The notes beneath the pieces were generated by a model that was given only the letters and a program-made list of their open reading frames with translations, was not told the DNA's origin and ran no database searches. Shown here piece after piece: positions 30,732-40,407 of a stretch of 64,000 nt of DNA (positions are counted from its first letter, which is position 1; every line of letters begins with the position of its first letter). Source of the DNA: Pseudomonas sp. PB120. Lineage in GTDB: Bacteria; Pseudomonadota; Gammaproteobacteria; Pseudomonadales; Pseudomonadaceae. The translations under genes were made by a program, and so were the position numbers. The DNA is taken from NCBI RefSeq assembly GCF_009761815.1, contig NZ_RWIN01000040.1, positions 48,436 through 112,435 of the forward strand, read 5' to 3'.

Positions 30732-31522
30732 GCGATCTTCCTGAAAACGACCAGCACATGCCGCTGGTTTCGCACCTCACCGAGTTGCGTACCCGTCTGC
30801 TGCGCTGCGTAGCGGCGATCTTCATCATCTTCGCCGGGTTGTTCGCCTTCACCCAGCAGATCTACACCTTCGTCTCGACACCGCTGCGCGCCTACCTGCC
30901 GGCCGGTGCGACGATGATCGCCACCGACGTGTCATCGCCGTTCCTGACGCCATTGAAGCTGACCATGATGGTCTCGCTGTTCCTGGCGATCCCGGTGATC
31001 CTGCATCAGATCTGGGGCTTCATCGCGCCGGGCCTATACAAGCATGAGAAGCGCATTGCCGTGCCGTTGCTGATGTCCAGCATCGTGCTGTTCTACACCG
31101 GCATGGCGTTCGCCTATTACCTGGTGTTCCCGCTGATCTTCAAATTCTTCGCCGCCGCCACCCCGGCCGGTGTGGAAATGATGACCGACATCACCAGCTA
31201 CCTCGACTTCGTCATGACGCTGTTCTTCGCCTTCGGCGTGGCGTTCGAGATCCCGGTGGCCGTGGTGCTGCTGGTGTGGATCGGCGTGGTCGACGTCAAA
31301 TACCTGAAGAAGATCCGCCCGTACGTGGTCATCGGCTGCTTCGTGGTCGGCATGATCCTGACGCCGCCGGACATCTTCTCCCAAACCTTGCTGGCCGTAC
31401 CGATGTGGCTTCTGTTTGAAATCGGCGTGCTGTTCGGTGGCTTGATCAGCAAACGTGGCGAACACCCGGACGACCAGCCGGCTGACGATCATAACGACCA
31501 GCCGCCAGCGACCCAGCCGTGA
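30728..31522 (+). CDS. tatC: Twin-arginine translocase subunit TatC
   Basis: Multi-spanning Tat subunit with six membrane helices. The 264-residue product has the N-terminal [12 protein letters not shown] signal-binding motif and the periplasmic loop with FLTPLK and [11 protein letters not shown]. The acidic and His-containing C-terminal tail is typical of Pseudomonas. Its stop overlaps the rsmE start by four bases. Confidence 0.96.
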   Translation: MSDLPENDQHMPLVSHLTELRTRLLRCVAAIFIIFAGLFAFTQQIYTFVSTPLRAYLPAGATMIATDVSSPFLTPLKLTMMVSLFLAIPVILHQIWGFIAPGLYKHEKRIAVPLLMSSIVLFYTGMAFAYYLVFPLIFKFFAAATPAGVEMMTDITSYLDFVMTLFFAFGVAFEIPVAVVLLVWIGVVDVKYLKKIRPYVVIGCFVVGMILTPPDIFSQTLLAVPMWLLFEIGVLFGGLISKRGEHPDDQPADDHNDQPPATQP

Positions 31523-32226
31523 ACCTGCTGCTTCTCGAAGAGGCCGATTTCATTTCGGCTGACCGGGCGATCCTGCGTGATCGCCGGTTGACTCACATGC
31601 AGGACGTTCACCGCTGTGAAGTGGGCGACAGCATGCGTGTGGGGCGAATCGGCGGTTTGATGGGTTCGGCCGAAGTGCTGCGCCTGGACGCCGATGAAGC
31701 CGAGCTGCGCGTCATCCTCGACCAACCACCACCGGCCAAGCTGCCGCTGACCCTGGTGCTGGCCCTCCCGCGGCCCAAAATGCTGCGTCGGGTGTTTCAG
31801 ACCGTGGCAGCCATGGGTGTGCCACGAGTCGTGCTGGTCAACAGCTATCGCGTCGAGAAGAGCTTCTGGCAAACACCGTTCCTGGAACCCGAGGCTATTC
31901 GCGAGCAACTGATCCTCGGCCTCGAACAGGCCAGGGACAGCGTGCTGCCGGAGATCATCATCGAGAAGCGCTTCAAACCGTTTGTCGAAGACCGTCTGCC
32001 CGCAATAACCGAAGGCACTCTTGGACTGGTGGGCCATCCCGGCAACTACCCGCCCTGCCCTCGTGGCCTAAACGAACCGGTGACCCTGGCCATCGGTCCT
32101 GAAGGTGGTTGGATTCCTTACGAAATCGAGCTTTTGGGAAAGTCGGGCCTGCAACCGGTGCAGCTTGGCGAGCGCATCCTGCGCGTCGAGACCGCCGTCA
32201 CCGCGCTGCTCGCACGCCTCTTCTAA
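31519..32226 (+). CDS. rsmE: 16S rRNA m3U1498 methyltransferase RsmE
   Basis: SPOUT-family methyltransferase that modifies 16S rRNA U1498. The 235-residue product starts with GTG. It has an N-terminal PUA-like domain ([19 protein letters not shown]) and the trefoil-knot SAM site with LAIGPEGGW (about 193) and [11 protein letters not shown] near the C-terminus. Translationally coupled to tatC. Confidence 0.92.
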   Translation: MNLLLLEEADFISADRAILRDRRLTHMQDVHRCEVGDSMRVGRIGGLMGSAEVLRLDADEAELRVILDQPPPAKLPLTLVLALPRPKMLRRVFQTVAAMGVPRVVLVNSYRVEKSFWQTPFLEPEAIREQLILGLEQARDSVLPEIIIEKRFKPFVEDRLPAITEGTLGLVGHPGNYPPCPRGLNEPVTLAIGPEGGWIPYEIELLGKSGLQPVQLGERILRVETAVTALLARLF

Positions 32227-32238
32227 CTAAGCACGACC

Positions 32239-32371
32239 TGTAGCAGCTGGCGAAGCCTGCGTCCGGCTGCGAAGCAGTCGCAAAATCTCGCACCGCTGTC
32301 TTTCAGGTTAACCGAGGACACCTGATTGACGACTGCTTCGCAGCCGGACGCAGGCTTCGCCAGCTGCTACA
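32239..32371. repeat. Perfect 42-base inverted repeat after rsmE
   Basis: Arms 32239-32280 and 32330-32371 are exact reverse complements, each beginning or ending with TGTAGCAGCTGGCGAAGC, around a 49-base loop. It belongs to the same repeat family as 63758-63861 and probably acts as a BIME-like terminator or mRNA stabiliser after rsmE. Confidence 0.85.
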
Positions 32372-32458
32372 AGGAAAGCGTTCCAGCCACTACAGAATGC
32401 CGCCGCTCTGCCGATACAGGCTCCATAAATCCATTTTGTGATCCTGGGGAGTTGCAGC

Positions 32459-34378
32459 ATGTACCGATGGCTAGCCGAGAATCTGGGAAACGTCAGCGTT
32501 AATCGCAAACTGAGCATCGGCTTTGGTCTGGTACTGCTGCTGACGTTGCTGATCACGTTCACCGGCTGGACCGGTCTGAGTGGCGTGATGAATCGTGGCG
32601 ATACGCTGGGCTTCATTTCCAGCCTCAATGTGCTGACCAAAGACCTGCGCATCGCCCGCCTGGATTACGAAATGCGCCGTGGCGAACAGGGTCCGGGCGC
32701 CGTCAATGACATGCTGAGCCAGCTGGATTCAGGCCTGCAAAAAGCCCGCAAGATGATCGAACAACCCGCCGACGTGGCGATGATCGACCAGCAGCTGGCC
32801 GCTGTCAGCCAGTACAAGCAAGCCTTTGCCGTCATGATTCAGGCCGGCGCCAACCGCGAAGACGCCCGCAGCAAACTCGGCGCTACGGCCGACAATGCCG
32901 TGGCCCGCGTTGGCGAAGTCGAAAAGTCGTTGCTGCAGGGCGACAGCGTCGCCGATTTCAATAGCGTTATCGACTTGAGCAAACTGATTCAACAGGCGCG
33001 CTTCCAGGTCCGGGGCTACACCTACAGCGGCAAGACCGAGGCCGAGCAGCCTGCGCTGGATGCCATCGACAACGCGCTGAAAAACCTCGAAAGCCTGCCG
33101 TCCAAACTGCCGGAACAGCATATCGCCAACCTTCAACAGGCCGCCGACTCGCTCAAGGCCTACCGTGCCGCCGTCAGCCAATACCGTGATTCCCAGGTCG
33201 CGAGCGCCGCGGCCCTGAAACGCATGGCCGAACAAGGTGAAATTCTGCTCGATGTCAGCAACAAACTGACCGTCTCGCAAACCATCGTCCGCGACACCGA
33301 CGCTTCTCACGCCAAGAACCTGTTGCTGCTGGCCACCGGGCTGGCGCTCGCTTTTGGCATACTCGCTGCCTGGGCCATTACCCGCCAGATCGTTATTCCC
33401 CTGACCCAGACCCTGAAAGTGGCCGAGCGCGTCGCAGCTGGCGATCTGACCCAGAACCTTATCTCCCAGCGTCGTGACGAGCTCGGTCAGCTGCAGCGGG
33501 CCATGCAGAGCATGACCCTGGGCCTGCGCGAACTGATCGGCGGCATCAGCGACGGCGTCACGCAAATCGCCAGTGCCGCCGAAGAGCTGTCGGCCGTCAC
33601 CGAACAGACCAGCGCCGGGGTCAACAGCCAAAAGGTCGAGACTGACCAGGTGGCAACCGCAATGAACGAAATGACGGCCACCGTGCAAGAAGTCGCGCGC
33701 AACGCCGAAGAAGCGTCCGAAGCCGCCGTCGCCGCTGACCAGCAGGCTCGCGAAGGCGACAAGGTCGTCGGCGAAGCCATCGCGCAGATCGAGCGCCTGG
33801 CACTGGAAGTCGGCAACTCCACCGAAGCCATGGGGCATCTGAAACGCGAAAGCGACAAGATCGGCAGCGTGCTCGACGTGATCAAGTCCGTCGCCCAACA
33901 AACCAACCTGCTGGCGCTCAACGCAGCGATCGAGGCTGCTCGTGCTGGTGAAGCGGGACGCGGATTTGCCGTGGTCGCCGACGAAGTGCGCAGCCTGGCC
34001 CAGCGCACCCAGAAGTCCACGGAAGAGATCGAAGAGCTGATCGTCGGTCTGCAAAGCGGCACTCAGCAAGTCGCGAACATCATGGACAACAGCCGCAGCC
34101 TCACTGACAGCAGCGTCGAGCTGACCCGCCGCGCCGGTGGCTCACTGGAAAGCATCACCCGGACCGTGTCGGCGATTCAGACCATGAACCAGCAAATTGC
34201 AGCGGCGGCAGAGCAGCAAAGCGCAGTCGCCGAGGAGATCAACCGCAGCGTGCTGAACGTACGCGATGTGTCCGAGCAGACCTCGGCAGCCAGTGAAGAG
34301 ACTGCGGCGTCCAGCGTAGAGCTGGCACGCTTGGGAACTCACCTTCAGATGCTCGTGAATAAATTCAAGACTGCATAA
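32459..34378 (+). CDS. Methyl-accepting chemotaxis protein (HBM-type sensor)
   Basis: Transmembrane chemoreceptor of 639 residues; ATG at 32459 with GGGGA eight bases before. It has TM1 (about residues 18-38) and a large periplasmic helical sensor of about 245 residues, a size typical of the helical bimodular (HBM) domain known from P. putida McpS, which binds TCA intermediates. TM2 (about 286-306), a HAMP domain and a cytoplasmic signalling hairpin follow, whose tip contains [20 protein letters not shown]. No C-terminal pentapeptide for CheR is seen. Ligand unknown; the HBM assignment rests on length and helical character. Confidence 0.88.
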   Translation: MYRWLAENLGNVSVNRKLSIGFGLVLLLTLLITFTGWTGLSGVMNRGDTLGFISSLNVLTKDLRIARLDYEMRRGEQGPGAVNDMLSQLDSGLQKARKMIEQPADVAMIDQQLAAVSQYKQAFAVMIQAGANREDARSKLGATADNAVARVGEVEKSLLQGDSVADFNSVIDLSKLIQQARFQVRGYTYSGKTEAEQPALDAIDNALKNLESLPSKLPEQHIANLQQAADSLKAYRAAVSQYRDSQVASAAALKRMAEQGEILLDVSNKLTVSQTIVRDTDASHAKNLLLLATGLALAFGILAAWAITRQIVIPLTQTLKVAERVAAGDLTQNLISQRRDELGQLQRAMQSMTLGLRELIGGISDGVTQIASAAEELSAVTEQTSAGVNSQKVETDQVATAMNEMTATVQEVARNAEEASEAAVAADQQAREGDKVVGEAIAQIERLALEVGNSTEAMGHLKRESDKIGSVLDVIKSVAQQTNLLALNAAIEAARAGEAGRGFAVVADEVRSLAQRTQKSTEEIEELIVGLQSGTQQVANIMDNSRSLTDSSVELTRRAGGSLESITRTVSAIQTMNQQIAAAAEQQSAVAEEINRSVLNVRDVSEQTSAASEETAASSVELARLGTHLQMLVNKFKTA

Positions 34379-34422
34379 CTCGCCGGAGTAACGACTCCAT
34401 CGCAACACTATTCAAGCGGCCT

Positions 34423-34455
34423 GCATTGTGGGGGACCACCAGCCGTACACAATGC
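34423..34455. other. Hairpin at the left edge of the AT-rich island
   Basis: GCATTGTG (34423-34430) and CACAATGC (34448-34455) flank a GC-rich 17-base loop, in the 128-base gap between the chemoreceptor gene and the convergent ABC permease gene. There is no clear T tract. It may be a terminator shared by both genes or mark an insertion junction. Confidence 0.4.
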
Positions 34456-34506
34456 AAGCTGCCTTGGGTGCCGATTCTTTGAAGGCATCCTCTATTAAGT
34501 TCGAAT

Positions 34507-35277
34507 TCATCCTCCAATACTGTCAAAGCGATTAAAGAAACCATAAACGATTTTGACGACGATAAAAAAAGCACAATTCACGCCTATAACAAACATCAAG
34601 ACGAAAAAGGTTAACCCGTTGTAAAGGGCATCCAGCGCAACGGAAGCAAATACAATCATCGGCAAAACTGCAACCAGAACGTACAACAATATCTTCGAGT
34701 AAAAATTGGAGGGCAGCAACGCGAACGTGAAAACCGAGGAGTGAATGTAATCCACAGGTAAATCACGCTGAGTAATAAACGAAAAAGAACTCAGCGCCAG
34801 TATAAAGGTGATACTGGCAACAACCCCGGTTAACAGCGCAATGAAATATAGCCCTGTATTGAAAGCACTGATAAAAAAAGGAGAGAAATCCACCTTATTA
34901 GAAACAACACATATAGTGATCAACAGCAGCGCGACCACAAGATAATAACTTTGGCACCACCTGAACAAAATCAACACCAGTAAATTGATGGGGCGTACCA
35001 ACAGGGTATCGACTCTACCTTGTGTTAACTGTCGAAAAAAGCCTGCCACTGCCGAACTAAAAAAATTAACAATTAAGCCTCCCACCGCATAGGTCATAAA
35101 AAAAACCATCAACCAATTAGCATCTACTTCATCATCGACTATGAACGAGTTAATCACCTCAAAAAAGACAAACTGAAGGCTATAAAGCACCAAAAGAGCA
35201 AATATCCCACCTAGAAAATTAACCCTGTACCTGGCCTCTTCTTTAACCGAATTCCTTATCAAGCTTAAAATATGCAT
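34507..35277 (-). CDS. ABC-2 exporter permease (second subunit)
   Basis: Inner-membrane permease of 256 residues with six predicted membrane spans (for example about 21-40, 56-78, 107-128, 140-165, 176-200 and 222-245), of the ABC-2/DUF990 type found in exporters with COG4586-like ATPases. It abuts the upstream permease gene directly (stop and start adjacent) and is the last gene of the leftward cluster. The coding sequence is AT-rich, with many A/T-ending codons, unlike the flanking core genes. Substrate unknown; position suggests export of the cluster's product. Confidence 0.8.
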   Translation of the reverse strand: MHILSLIRNSVKEEARYRVNFLGGIFALLVLYSLQFVFFEVINSFIVDDEVDANWLMVFFMTYAVGGLIVNFFSSAVAGFFRQLTQGRVDTLLVRPINLLVLILFRWCQSYYLVVALLLITICVVSNKVDFSPFFISAFNTGLYFIALLTGVVASITFILALSSFSFITQRDLPVDYIHSSVFTFALLPSNFYSKILLYVLVAVLPMIVFASVALDALYNGLTFFVLMFVIGVNCAFFIVVKIVYGFFNRFDSIGG

Positions 35278-36066
35278 TTAGCCTCCCGCCCCCGAATACC
35301 TGCCACAGCCAGCGCTGAACACAACTTTACAAGCCAACCAAATAATAGAAAACCAAACTAAATATAGGCACCCGAGCTCTACCAGCAGCCCTGCACTTGG
35401 GCGTAGCAAAAATTCAGCCGGGCCACTTATAATTAAACGGAATGGGTTATATCTCATTAGCGGTTGAAGGTAATCCGGCCAATATGCTATCGGCAGTAAG
35501 GTCCCGCCGATGACACTTGCCATAATCATCTGGAAGCTGAGTGTCATGTCCGGTCGCGTTAACCAAAAAGTAGAGAGCGAAAACAAAAAGCCCAACACAA
35601 AACAAAATATGATGTTTACAAGACTTAACATGATGAACCCCGTGACGCCAACCCAATCGCCACCAGTGATAATCACAAACGCGGCAATTAATAAAACCGG
35701 AATATAATAAAGTATGCTCTCGCCTAAAAAAATGAATAAATTGTATGTGAAATAGCTAACAGGTTTTACAAGAACCCCCTCCAGCCTGCCTTCGTGTATA
35801 TGTGTCGATACTCGAACAATTAGATCATAAGAATTGTTCAAACGATTTAGTGCCAACACGGCGACATAATATAAATAGGTTTCCTCCAGGCTATATTGCG
35901 GCAATCTATCTGTACTGGCCCCATCATAAACAAAGCGCCAAATAGCAAACTGGATGAAGAAAGGGACGCCGGTAGCGATGACCAGGTCCGTAATTAACAT
36001 CGATCTGTCTCTGTACACGGAGAGCAAGCCAGTGTGCATAAGCTTTAAATAAGCAAAATTGTTCAC
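35278..36066 (-). CDS. ABC-2 exporter permease (first subunit)
   Basis: Inner-membrane permease of 262 residues starting with GTG four bases after the ATPase stop. It has six predicted membrane spans and an ABC-2/DUF990-type pattern; the loop containing LNRLNNSYDLIVRVSTHIHEGRLEG resembles the segment before the coupling helix in such permeases. Paired with the following permease, it probably forms a heterodimer. AT-rich composition as in its neighbours. Confidence 0.8.
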   Translation of the reverse strand: MNNFAYLKLMHTGLLSVYRDRSMLITDLVIATGVPFFIQFAIWRFVYDGASTDRLPQYSLEETYLYYVAVLALNRLNNSYDLIVRVSTHIHEGRLEGVLVKPVSYFTYNLFIFLGESILYYIPVLLIAAFVIITGGDWVGVTGFIMLSLVNIIFCFVLGFLFSLSTFWLTRPDMTLSFQMIMASVIGGTLLPIAYWPDYLQPLMRYNPFRLIISGPAEFLLRPSAGLLVELGCLYLVWFSIIWLACKVVFSAGCGRYSGAGG

Positions 36067-36069
36067 GAT

Positions 36070-37080
36070 TCACTCACTTGACCAGGATTTGAATAGATTC
36101 ACCACATTGTTTTCAAAATCCATGGGGGAAATTTCTAAATCATAAATGCCGTGATGGAACATCTCAAAAACTGCTCCTAACAAAACCTTGGGTACCAGAT
36201 AAACCACTTGGGTGGGCGCGTCATTGATTAAGCTTATGTTTTGAAATGCCCCAATAGTCTCTTTAAACTTCAACAGATCGCATTCGCTCTGGGCCATATT
36301 CAGAGGGGACACCGTTAATTTTACGTTAGCTTTGAAATTTGCACTAAGCTCATGCATTGATCCATCAAAGCGGATTCTCCCTTTATCAATGATTATTGCA
36401 TCATCGCAGCAGGACTCGATGTCCCCCAAATCATGACTGGTGAGAAAAACAGAAAGGTTACTTTCCTTACGCTTGTAATTTAAATACCTGCGTATTTCGT
36501 ACTTTGAGGTAACATCCAGCCCCACGGTTGGCTCATCCAGAAAAATGAGTGATGGCGAATGCAAAAGATTTAATGTCAGTTCACATTTAACGCGCTCTCC
36601 CAAGCTAAGATTGCGCACCGGTTTGTGAAGTACATTGCCTAGATTCAGCGCGGTGCTTAACTCCTCGAGCCGGCTCGAGTAGTCACTGTCTTTTATTTTG
36701 TAAATCTCTTTATAGGTATCAAGACTGGTTTTAACTGGCAAGTCCCACCACAGCGAAGTCTTATGGCCGAACACCACGCCAATCTTATTAAGAAACTCTT
36801 TTTCACGGAGAGCAGGGTTATGGCCTAGAACCCGGACAGTTCCAGAAGTAGGCTTTTGTATCCCACATAAAATCTTTATTAAACTTGACTTGCCTGCACC
36901 ATTAGGACCTATAAACCCAACCGCAGCTCCTTTAGGAACCGTAAGATTTATTCCGCTTAATGCTTGATAGGAGTTATAGCTAGGTTTTATCAATTGCTTA
37001 CACCATGACGCAATGCCCGTTGTTTCGCGCGCCAGATAATAGGATTTATCGACAGACGTTAAATCAATAATATTATTCAT
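36070..37080 (-). CDS. ABC exporter ATP-binding protein
   Basis: ATPase of 336 residues that energises the two permeases encoded just after it. Walker A GPNGAGKS (residues 58-65), signature LSLGERVKCEL (about 170), Walker B LIFLDEPTVGLD (about 192) and switch His in LTSHDLGDIE. The N-terminal extension before the first beta strand and the C-terminal domain (about 260-336) are typical of the COG4586 group of exporters. This trio (ATPase plus two ABC-2 permeases) is known from many bacteria but with few defined substrates. Confidence 0.88.
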   Translation of the reverse strand: MNNIIDLTSVDKSYYLARETTGIASWCKQLIKPSYNSYQALSGINLTVPKGAAVGFIGPNGAGKSSLIKILCGIQKPTSGTVRVLGHNPALREKEFLNKIGVVFGHKTSLWWDLPVKTSLDTYKEIYKIKDSDYSSRLEELSTALNLGNVLHKPVRNLSLGERVKCELTLNLLHSPSLIFLDEPTVGLDVTSKYEIRRYLNYKRKESNLSVFLTSHDLGDIESCCDDAIIIDKGRIRFDGSMHELSANFKANVKLTVSPLNMAQSECDLLKFKETIGAFQNISLINDAPTQVVYLVPKVLLGAVFEMFHHGIYDLEISPMDFENNVVNLFKSWSSE

Positions 37081-37152
37081 AAAGCAATCTCATATCCAGA
37101 AAAGCTCAAAACGATTATTGAATATCAAAGGCTGGCTTCAGATATTTTATAT

Positions 37153-38616
37153 TTAATAATTTTCTTCTTCCAACAACCCGTTTGAAATTCTAAAAAAACG
37201 AACACCTACGTTTTGCACAAACCTGGCATCATGGGAGACTATTATTCCGGCTGGATCAAGGCGCTGTATTTCAGACTCCAATAGTTCTTGGGTGCTTATA
37301 TCCAGATGATTCGTTGGCTCATCCAAAATCAAAAAATTCGGATTGATCAGGCGTAGCGTCAATATTGCGAGACGTGCGCGTTCTCCGTAACTCAGTTGCC
37401 CTATCTTTTTTTGCGAGTCCAGGTATGAAAACCCGGAAGCCGCAAGTGTATTGATTGCCTGCTGACGATCAAGCCCGAAGCAAGCATTGATAAACTCTAA
37501 AATCTCTGATTCTTGAGGCAGCAATGAAAGTTCTTGATCGACAATTCCGATCTTTACTGAAGGGCCGACTACAACCCCCGAAACCATATCGATTATGGCT
37601 TTTAAAAAAACACTTTTCCCGCAGCCATTGCCTCCTGAAATGATGATTCTATCGCCCCTGTTAATAACCAAGGACTTTATGTAAAACAAGGCGACACCAT
37701 CCGGGGAGCAAAGTGTCAAATCATCTATTTGCAATATTTTTCTGGAATTGAATTTATCAATGGCCAATGTTATTTCCCTATTTATGGGCACTGGCTTTTC
37801 TGGAACCACGGATTCGAAGCCTTTGATTTTTTTTTCGATTTTTTTAGCTTTCTGTAAGGCCTTGTCACTGTGGTGGTTTACACCAAGTTGGCGTTGAAAA
37901 ATAGCGCTTTTTTTGAGCCGCTGAATTTCATTCAAAGCCTCGATTCTAACGTTTGCAGAAGCTTCTCTTTGATCTGCCAATAGCTTTCTGGCCGGAGTGA
38001 AAGGGACTTTGAAAATACTGAAGCGTTGATCATGTATAATTAGCGTACTGTTAGTAACAGTGTCTAGAAAATCTCTGTTATGACTGACTACAGCAAGGGC
38101 AGGAACGATATTGCTGTCTCTTAACAAATGACAAAGATTCGTTATGTGTGTCTGATCCAAATGATTCGTGGGCTCATCCAACAATAGTAGGTCCGGTTCT
38201 AAAAGGACGGCCCTGGCAATTGCCACCATTTTTTTCCAGCCACCACTCAGTTGGCCGAATGGTTGAGACCAATATTCCTGTGGAAACCTGAAAAGTTCAA
38301 GAGTGCAGCCTACTTTCCATTTTTCGTTAACAGAATCCTCCAGACTATCTTTCAGGATCTGAAAAGCATTACATTCATTCCAATCTTCGTTAAAACCCTG
38401 TTCAACATATTGAAATCGCATGCCTCTCGAATGGACGATGCTTCCTTCGTGATCATTTGAATACTTAGCGACACACCGTAACAAGGAGGTTTTACCAGCG
38501 CCGTTATCGCCAATAATGCCCAACCTGTCGCCACTATTGATTGAAAAGCTCATGTTCGAAAAAAGTGGAGTTTCACTATAAGACAAGCCTACATTATCGA
38601 CTTTTACCAAAGCCAT
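37153..38616 (-). CDS. ABC-F family ATPase, resistance-protein size
   Basis: Soluble tandem ATPase without membrane spans, 487 residues from the ATG at 38616 (MALVKVDNVGLSYSETPLF). A longer GTG start would overlap the upstream gene. Domain 1 has GDNGAGKT (36-43), signature LSGGW and LLLLDEPTNHLD; domain 2 has GGNGCGKS, LSYGERARL and FLILDEPTNHLD. A charged helical linker of about 80 residues (KALQKAKKIEKKIKG) joins them, the part that enters the ribosome in ABC-F proteins. The length matches antibiotic-resistance ABC-F proteins better than EttA (about 555). It follows the ligase gene by two bases, so self-protection of the cluster's producer is a reasonable but unproven reading. Confidence 0.85.
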   Translation of the reverse strand: MALVKVDNVGLSYSETPLFSNMSFSINSGDRLGIIGDNGAGKTSLLRCVAKYSNDHEGSIVHSRGMRFQYVEQGFNEDWNECNAFQILKDSLEDSVNEKWKVGCTLELFRFPQEYWSQPFGQLSGGWKKMVAIARAVLLEPDLLLLDEPTNHLDQTHITNLCHLLRDSNIVPALAVVSHNRDFLDTVTNSTLIIHDQRFSIFKVPFTPARKLLADQREASANVRIEALNEIQRLKKSAIFQRQLGVNHHSDKALQKAKKIEKKIKGFESVVPEKPVPINREITLAIDKFNSRKILQIDDLTLCSPDGVALFYIKSLVINRGDRIIISGGNGCGKSVFLKAIIDMVSGVVVGPSVKIGIVDQELSLLPQESEILEFINACFGLDRQQAINTLAASGFSYLDSQKKIGQLSYGERARLAILTLRLINPNFLILDEPTNHLDISTQELLESEIQRLDPAGIIVSHDARFVQNVGVRFFRISNGLLEEENY

Positions 38617-38618
38617 AG

Positions 38619-40031
38619 TCAGCTCAGCCCCCACTCTCGTACAATACTTCTACGCTTGTACGACTTTGTCTCTGGCAACTCATCAACTTCACGGTGCAGC
38701 AGACCAACCTGATAGCCGAACAAGTGAGAGAGTCTATCTTGGAGCAGCCTCCGTATCTCCGAAAAATTCTTCGGGATCGCTCCAGAGTATTGAGTTAAAA
38801 GCTCTACTGAGTCCGCGCTTTTTTGTATCAATCGAAATGATCTGAGTGTTTTATCTGGAGTGATCAGAATATCGTCCACCGCAGCAAGGATAGATGCACT
38901 TGGAACCAATTGATGGCCACGAGTGCGAAAAGCATCATCCTTCCTGCCATTTATTTCATAAAGGGCGGTCGACATGCTTCCGCACTTGCAGCACTCATCA
39001 TCGAGTTTTTTTCTAGCGACATCACCATGATCGAATCGGATCAACGGCATCAACTCGTTATTCAGATCGGTACACAATACCGTGCCGAAACCGCTTTTAT
39101 CCGTATTTACCACTTCCAGGTAAACACCATCTTCAACCACGTGATACACGCCATGAGCGCACTGAGTGGCAATCATTCCGATTTCCTCGGAGCTATACTC
39201 GTCAAACACAGGAACGCCTAGGGCCTTTGAGTAATAATCTCTCTCGAGTTGCGTGCTGCTTTCAGAGTTGGTCAAAACTGCTTCAACACCGCTCAATTTC
39301 AACGCCGACTTATGCTCAAGTATCAATGGTAAGTAGCTGGGCAATGTAACAAGCACTCGCGGCCTCAAAAACAATAAATGTTCACCTAAAGGCGTGCTCG
39401 CGTGCAAGTCTGGCAATTGGAACGTTCTATAGTTTCCATGAAGGGAAGAAAATGCCAACCCGGAATGGTGGAGCAGATAAATCCAGTCGTTTTTTTGTAA
39501 AGGTTGCTGCAGACACGAATTATAAAATCGCATCACTTGCAAATGATCCAGGATTATATCGTCATCATCGCTATAGATAGTGAACGGCCTTCCGCTTGAA
39601 CCGGAAGTTCGAGAGCTGTTGGCGGACTCAAGAAACCCAGGATTGTTCACAATCGCGCTGGCGTCGTAACGGCTAAGGGCTGCTTTCGTCACAATTGGAA
39701 GTTGCTCGAAATCGGCGAAGCTGGAAATGCAGCCCTTTTCGTAACCGCAGGCATCATAAAGCTCACGATAAAAGGGTACTTTTTCGTATGCGTTATCGAC
39801 CAGACACTTTATTTTTAGCAACTGATTTTTTCTAAACTCGTCTTTCGGCCTACTTAAGTACTCGACCATATGGGCTGAGACTTTAGACCAGGACGCTAGA
39901 GCCTTTCCTTGCAGCTTGTAATTGTCAGTTGGCATTCGGAATGCCTGCTCCGCCAATTTTTTAATCGCTAGTAAGTTACCACTGTTTAAGTGCGAAGCAT
40001 AAACACGTTCAATAGCATCAAAGTCATTCAT
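38619..40031 (-). CDS. PaaK-like adenylate-forming enzyme
   Basis: Member of the phenylacetate-CoA ligase/CapK branch of the ANL superfamily, 470 residues. The ATP-binding P-loop RTSGSSGRPF is at 141-150, a second nucleotide segment is FDEYSSEEIG (about 290), the adenosine-binding Asp is in LIRFDHGDVA, and the hinge to the small domain is INGRKDD. A CCKCGS cluster may bind zinc, as in PaaK-type enzymes. It should activate a carboxylic acid as acyl-adenylate; whether the acceptor is CoA, an amine or a carrier is not visible, and no carrier protein is nearby. First gene of the ligase-ABC-F-exporter unit. AT-rich. Confidence 0.82.
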   Translation of the reverse strand: MNDFDAIERVYASHLNSGNLLAIKKLAEQAFRMPTDNYKLQGKALASWSKVSAHMVEYLSRPKDEFRKNQLLKIKCLVDNAYEKVPFYRELYDACGYEKGCISSFADFEQLPIVTKAALSRYDASAIVNNPGFLESANSSRTSGSSGRPFTIYSDDDDIILDHLQVMRFYNSCLQQPLQKNDWIYLLHHSGLAFSSLHGNYRTFQLPDLHASTPLGEHLLFLRPRVLVTLPSYLPLILEHKSALKLSGVEAVLTNSESSTQLERDYYSKALGVPVFDEYSSEEIGMIATQCAHGVYHVVEDGVYLEVVNTDKSGFGTVLCTDLNNELMPLIRFDHGDVARKKLDDECCKCGSMSTALYEINGRKDDAFRTRGHQLVPSASILAAVDDILITPDKTLRSFRLIQKSADSVELLTQYSGAIPKNFSEIRRLLQDRLSHLFGYQVGLLHREVDELPETKSYKRRSIVREWGLS

Positions 40032-40407
40032 TAATATGCATCCAGCGCTAAGAAATATATCAAGCTACAAATAATGACTTGTAACAATAGTTGCGACCCA
40101 GGCACACCACAAAAAACAATAACTAATCTGTTTAAATACACTGTCCACATCAACAACCGAACCATCAACTCCTTCGCCAAGTACTTAATGACTAATTCGA
40201 AATTACAAAAAGGCTAATGCGGTGTAAAGGGGCAAAATCTTAATTTATATTTCAGCAACGTTTTGCCGTAAACATTACATCCTATAAACAGAAAATACAG
40301 CTACAAAACATTTCTAGCCCACAACTAAAATACCTCTTGACACCTTTTCAATTGCGGTCGATATTTATTCCGCACAAAAAAATATTTCTTCACGGCGAAG
40401 GATTGTC
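40032..40407. other. AT-rich divergent intergenic region
   Basis: 376 bases between the ligase gene (leftward) and the VOC gene (rightward). Very AT-rich, no open frame with coding features. It holds the VOC promoter at 40337-40365 and presumably the promoter of the leftward unit, for which I found no convincing -35/-10 pair. Confidence 0.7.
40337..40365 (+). promoter_or_regulatory. Probable sigma70 promoter of the VOC gene
   Basis: Perfect TTGACA at 40337-40342, 17-base spacer, GATATT at 40360-40365; the start codon lies 42 bases further with an AAGGA ribosome site. Confidence 0.65.

Noticed and set aside
34423..34455. Integron attC-like site at the hairpin near the island edge.
   Set aside because: No GTTRRRY-type core pair and no integrase; a plain inverted repeat only.
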